DNA of 64,000 bases, from positions 2,272,501 through 2,336,500 of the forward strand of contig NZ_CP100350.1 of the NCBI RefSeq assembly GCF_024204685.1. The letters are read 5' to 3'. Of the stretch, positions 62,306 through 64,000 are shown piece by piece. A program made the position numbers and the translations under genes. Source of the stretch: Gilvimarinus sp. DA14. Lineage in GTDB: Bacteria; Pseudomonadota; Gammaproteobacteria; Pseudomonadales; Cellvibrionaceae. Position 1 is the stretch's first letter; every line of letters begins with the position of its first letter. Under the pieces are notes generated by a model. That model worked only from the letters and a program-made list of their open reading frames with translations. It searched no databases and had not been told where the DNA came from.

Positions 62306-63473
62306 GGCGACCTCCGGGGGGCCCACCCATAGGTCCACGACGGTTTTCCTCGACCGCACCGGTTTCCGGGTTGCGGATACCGGCCACTACGACATCGCCT
62401 TCATTCAGCCCCTCGGCAATTTCCACCTGGGTGCGGGTGCGCATGCCCAGTTTTACGGCGACCCGCTCAGTACCACTTGCAGTTTGCTTTAACACCCCCA
62501 GGCCACCGGGGCCGCGCCGCAGCGCACCAGCGGGCACGGTTAATACATTTTCAGCCTGGTCTTCAATAAAAAACACTTGCGCGGTCATGGAGTCCATCAG
62601 CCGCGAGCCTTTGTTTTCAATATCGATCAGTACCTGATACAACACCACTTCGTTAACAATTTCCGGCGTGGGCAATACTTGGCGTACGGTGGAGTACCAA
62701 CGTTCTTGCGGCTCGCCCAAAGTAGAAAAGTACACCGGCATGCCGGGATAGATTCGCGTGACATCCGCCTCGGATACTTCGGTGCGCAAGGTGAGTACCG
62801 ACAAATCGGCAATCTTCATAATCAGCGGCGCGCTTTGATTGGCGTTCAGTGTTTGCCCTTCGCGCACCGCAATAGATACCACAGTGCCATCCATAGGCGC
62901 GTATATTTTGGCGTAGTTGAGGGTGGCTTTGTCGCCGTCTAAAGATGCGGAATCGGCTTTAATTTGCGCCTGCATAGCGCGAATACTCGCCTTTAAGCCT
63001 TTTACTTCGGTTTCACTGGCGGTCAAGGTATCGCGGCTGATGGCGTTTTGGGTAAACAGATTTCGGTTGCGCTCCAGCCTTTCCTCCGCCAAATATTGTT
63101 CCGCGTGTAACTTTTCTAATTGAGCCCGTTTGTTTTCTAGACTCGCCTCGGCGCTCATCACCTTGGTCTCAAATACCGTGGCATCAATTTCGGCCAGCAG
63201 TTGCTCGCGCGCCACTACATCGCCCACCTCAACCGCCAGGCTTTCCAGCTGCCCGGATACCTGTGCCCCCACTTCTACGTAATCCTTAGGTTCTAGGGTG
63301 CCACTGGCGGCTATCACATTTTCGATAGAGCGGCGCTCAACGGTGTGCCACAGATAATCCGGCTCGGCAGCACTGGCAAATACATAGCGATAGGCGAGCG
63401 AGCACAGCAGTATAAGTGCAAGTAAAGCAAGTACGACCAGTGTAAGAGGTTTGCGTGAGGCAAATAGATTCAT
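62295..63473 (-). CDS. macA: MacA-type periplasmic adaptor
   Basis: A 392-residue membrane-fusion protein. An N-terminal helix (LTLVVLALLALILLCSLAYR) anchors it. Then come a biotinyl-lipoyl half (YVEVGAQVSGQLESLAVEVG), a helical hairpin (about residues 95-180), barrel and membrane-proximal domains, and a Gly/Arg/Pro-rich C-terminus (GPMGGPPGGRRGF). The start at 63473 puts the anchor at the N-terminus. The macA-macB-tolC order is complete here. Confidence 0.93.
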   Translation of the reverse strand: MNLFASRKPLTLVVLALLALILLCSLAYRYVFASAAEPDYLWHTVERRSIENVIAASGTLEPKDYVEVGAQVSGQLESLAVEVGDVVAREQLLAEIDATVFETKVMSAEASLENKRAQLEKLHAEQYLAEERLERNRNLFTQNAISRDTLTASETEVKGLKASIRAMQAQIKADSASLDGDKATLNYAKIYAPMDGTVVSIAVREGQTLNANQSAPLIMKIADLSVLTLRTEVSEADVTRIYPGMPVYFSTLGEPQERWYSTVRQVLPTPEIVNEVVLYQVLIDIENKGSRLMDSMTAQVFFIEDQAENVLTVPAGALRRGPGGLGVLKQTASGTERVAVKLGMRTRTQVEIAEGLNEGDVVVAGIRNPETGAVEENRRGPMGGPPGGRRGF

Positions 63474-63627
63474 AGCATTGATATATCGGCAAAATCGAGA
63501 GGCTATTGTAGAGAATGCGTAGAGGGAGGAGGGCACTGGGGGCCTTTTTATACACTATTTTACCTGTACATAACCCAGTTTACAGTGGCTATAAATCGGT
63601 TGAGCCGTCCCTGGCGAAGGATAATTC

Positions 63628-64000
63628 TTACACTCTGAAGTGCGCTATCTGTTGCGATAAGGTCTGGGCAGACTCATCCAGTTTATTGGCCGTTTGGGTA
63701 GACTGGCGCGCGCTCTGGTTGGCGTTTTGCACCATGGTGACCACATTGGCGACGTTTTTATTGATCTCTTCGGCGGCGTAGCTCTGTTCTTCGGCGGCGG
63801 TGGCGATCTGGGTATTCATATCCACAATACTGGCAATAGCCGCAGAGATGGCACGAATGGATTCGCCCGTCTCGCCTACCAGTTCAACCGTACGCTGAGT
63901 TTTCTCGCGGCCAATTTCCATCGCCCGAGTTGCGCCTGAGGCGCCCTGCTGTACCGCCTCGATAATTTCCTGAATTTCGGCGGTGGACTCCTGAGTGCGC
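63628..64000 (-). CDS. Methyl-accepting chemotaxis protein, C-terminal part (5' end outside window)
   Basis: The frame stays open to the window edge and ends at 63628. It shows the C-terminal half of a signalling domain: RTQESTAEIQEIIEAVQQGA and TEIQE-type repeats, then the IAAEEQSYAAEEINKNVANV region (read IATAAEEQS...), typical of receptor helices and the methylation/adaptation bundle. No pentapeptide tether is present at the C-terminus (ends AHFRV). The ligand-binding part, HAMP and the hairpin tip are outside the window. Confidence 0.92.
   Translation of the reverse strand, partial: RTQESTAEIQEIIEAVQQGASGATRAMEIGREKTQRTVELVGETGESIRAISAAIASIVDMNTQIATAAEEQSYAAEEINKNVANVVTMVQNANQSARQSTQTANKLDESAQTLSQQIAHFRV

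Noticed and set aside
1-64000. tRNA, rRNA, CRISPR arrays, integrons, prophage or complete IS elements
   Set aside because: No such structures were recognised by eye; only RAYT fragments represent mobile DNA. A tRNAscan or ISfinder search would be decisive.

Overview
The window looks like a chromosomal segment of a marine or plant-polymer-degrading gammaproteobacterium, most likely a Cellvibrionaceae relative. The evidence is the ubiC-ubiA-phoB-phoR order shared with pseudomonads and cellvibrios, the gammaproteobacterial yrfG-hslR-hslO cluster, two secreted glycan hydrolases (a GH5 mannanase-like enzyme and a multidomain GH43 arabinanase-like enzyme), and many Gram-negative envelope proteins. 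Genes are dense and GC-rich apart from one AT-richer island at about 34.5-36.0 kb. I saw no rRNA, tRNA, CRISPR array, integrase or intact insertion sequence. The window opens inside recG and closes inside a chemotaxis receptor gene, so both are partial.

Layout. 0-8 kb: recG end, a YbaK-like/HDOD protein, a dicarboxylate/glutamate symporter, ubiCA (first steps of ubiquinone synthesis) and phoBR (phosphate sensing, with a possible Pho box). 8-13.6 kb: secreted GH5 enzyme ending in a heptanucleotide repeat, two small unknowns, a DUF885 peptidase-like protein, a GGDEF cyclase and a DUF2147 protein. 13.6-16.9 kb (minus strand): MipA/OmpV porin-like protein and the Hsp33/Hsp15/YrfG group. 16.9-21.2 kb: a four-gene MacAB/Lol-type ABC exporter with two permeases. 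21.3-24.96 kb: nudE, a small unknown and the molybdopterin genes moeA, moaB and moaA.

25-29.5 kb holds a nitrite assimilation operon, cobA-nirB-nirD. It is preceded by an excellent sigma-54 promoter and GGTGC repeats, and followed by a structured 3' untranslated region and a terminator. Siroheme synthesis (CobA) and the siroheme enzyme NirBD are therefore co-transcribed under apparent nitrogen control.

29.5-34.5 kb contains assorted small operons, including a Pmp3/YqaE peptide of 52 residues. 34.5-36.0 kb is a decayed patch with three relics of REP-associated tyrosine transposases (RAYTs), GGGTCA/TGACCC repeats, and two overlapping unknown ORFs that could be the remains of a toxin-immunity pair. 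36.1-43.8 kb: a TonB-C/Sel1 fusion protein, lipoproteins, mutM, a lone hydantoinase A, a SIMPL protein and MgtC.

43.8-50 kb is a minus-strand run of nine mostly overlapping genes: GntR/YtrA regulator, ABC-2 ATPase and permease, two exported unknowns, an NTF2-like protein, DUF3144, an LpxR-type lipid A deacylase and a glycosyltransferase. A near-perfect palindrome sits just upstream of the regulator. 50-58.5 kb: tex, the GH43 enzyme, an esterase lipoprotein, a methyltransferase-VOC pair and unknowns. 58.7-58.85 kb is a hairpin-rich intergenic repeat. 59-63.5 kb is a complete macA-macB-tolC-type exporter, followed by the end of a chemotaxis receptor.
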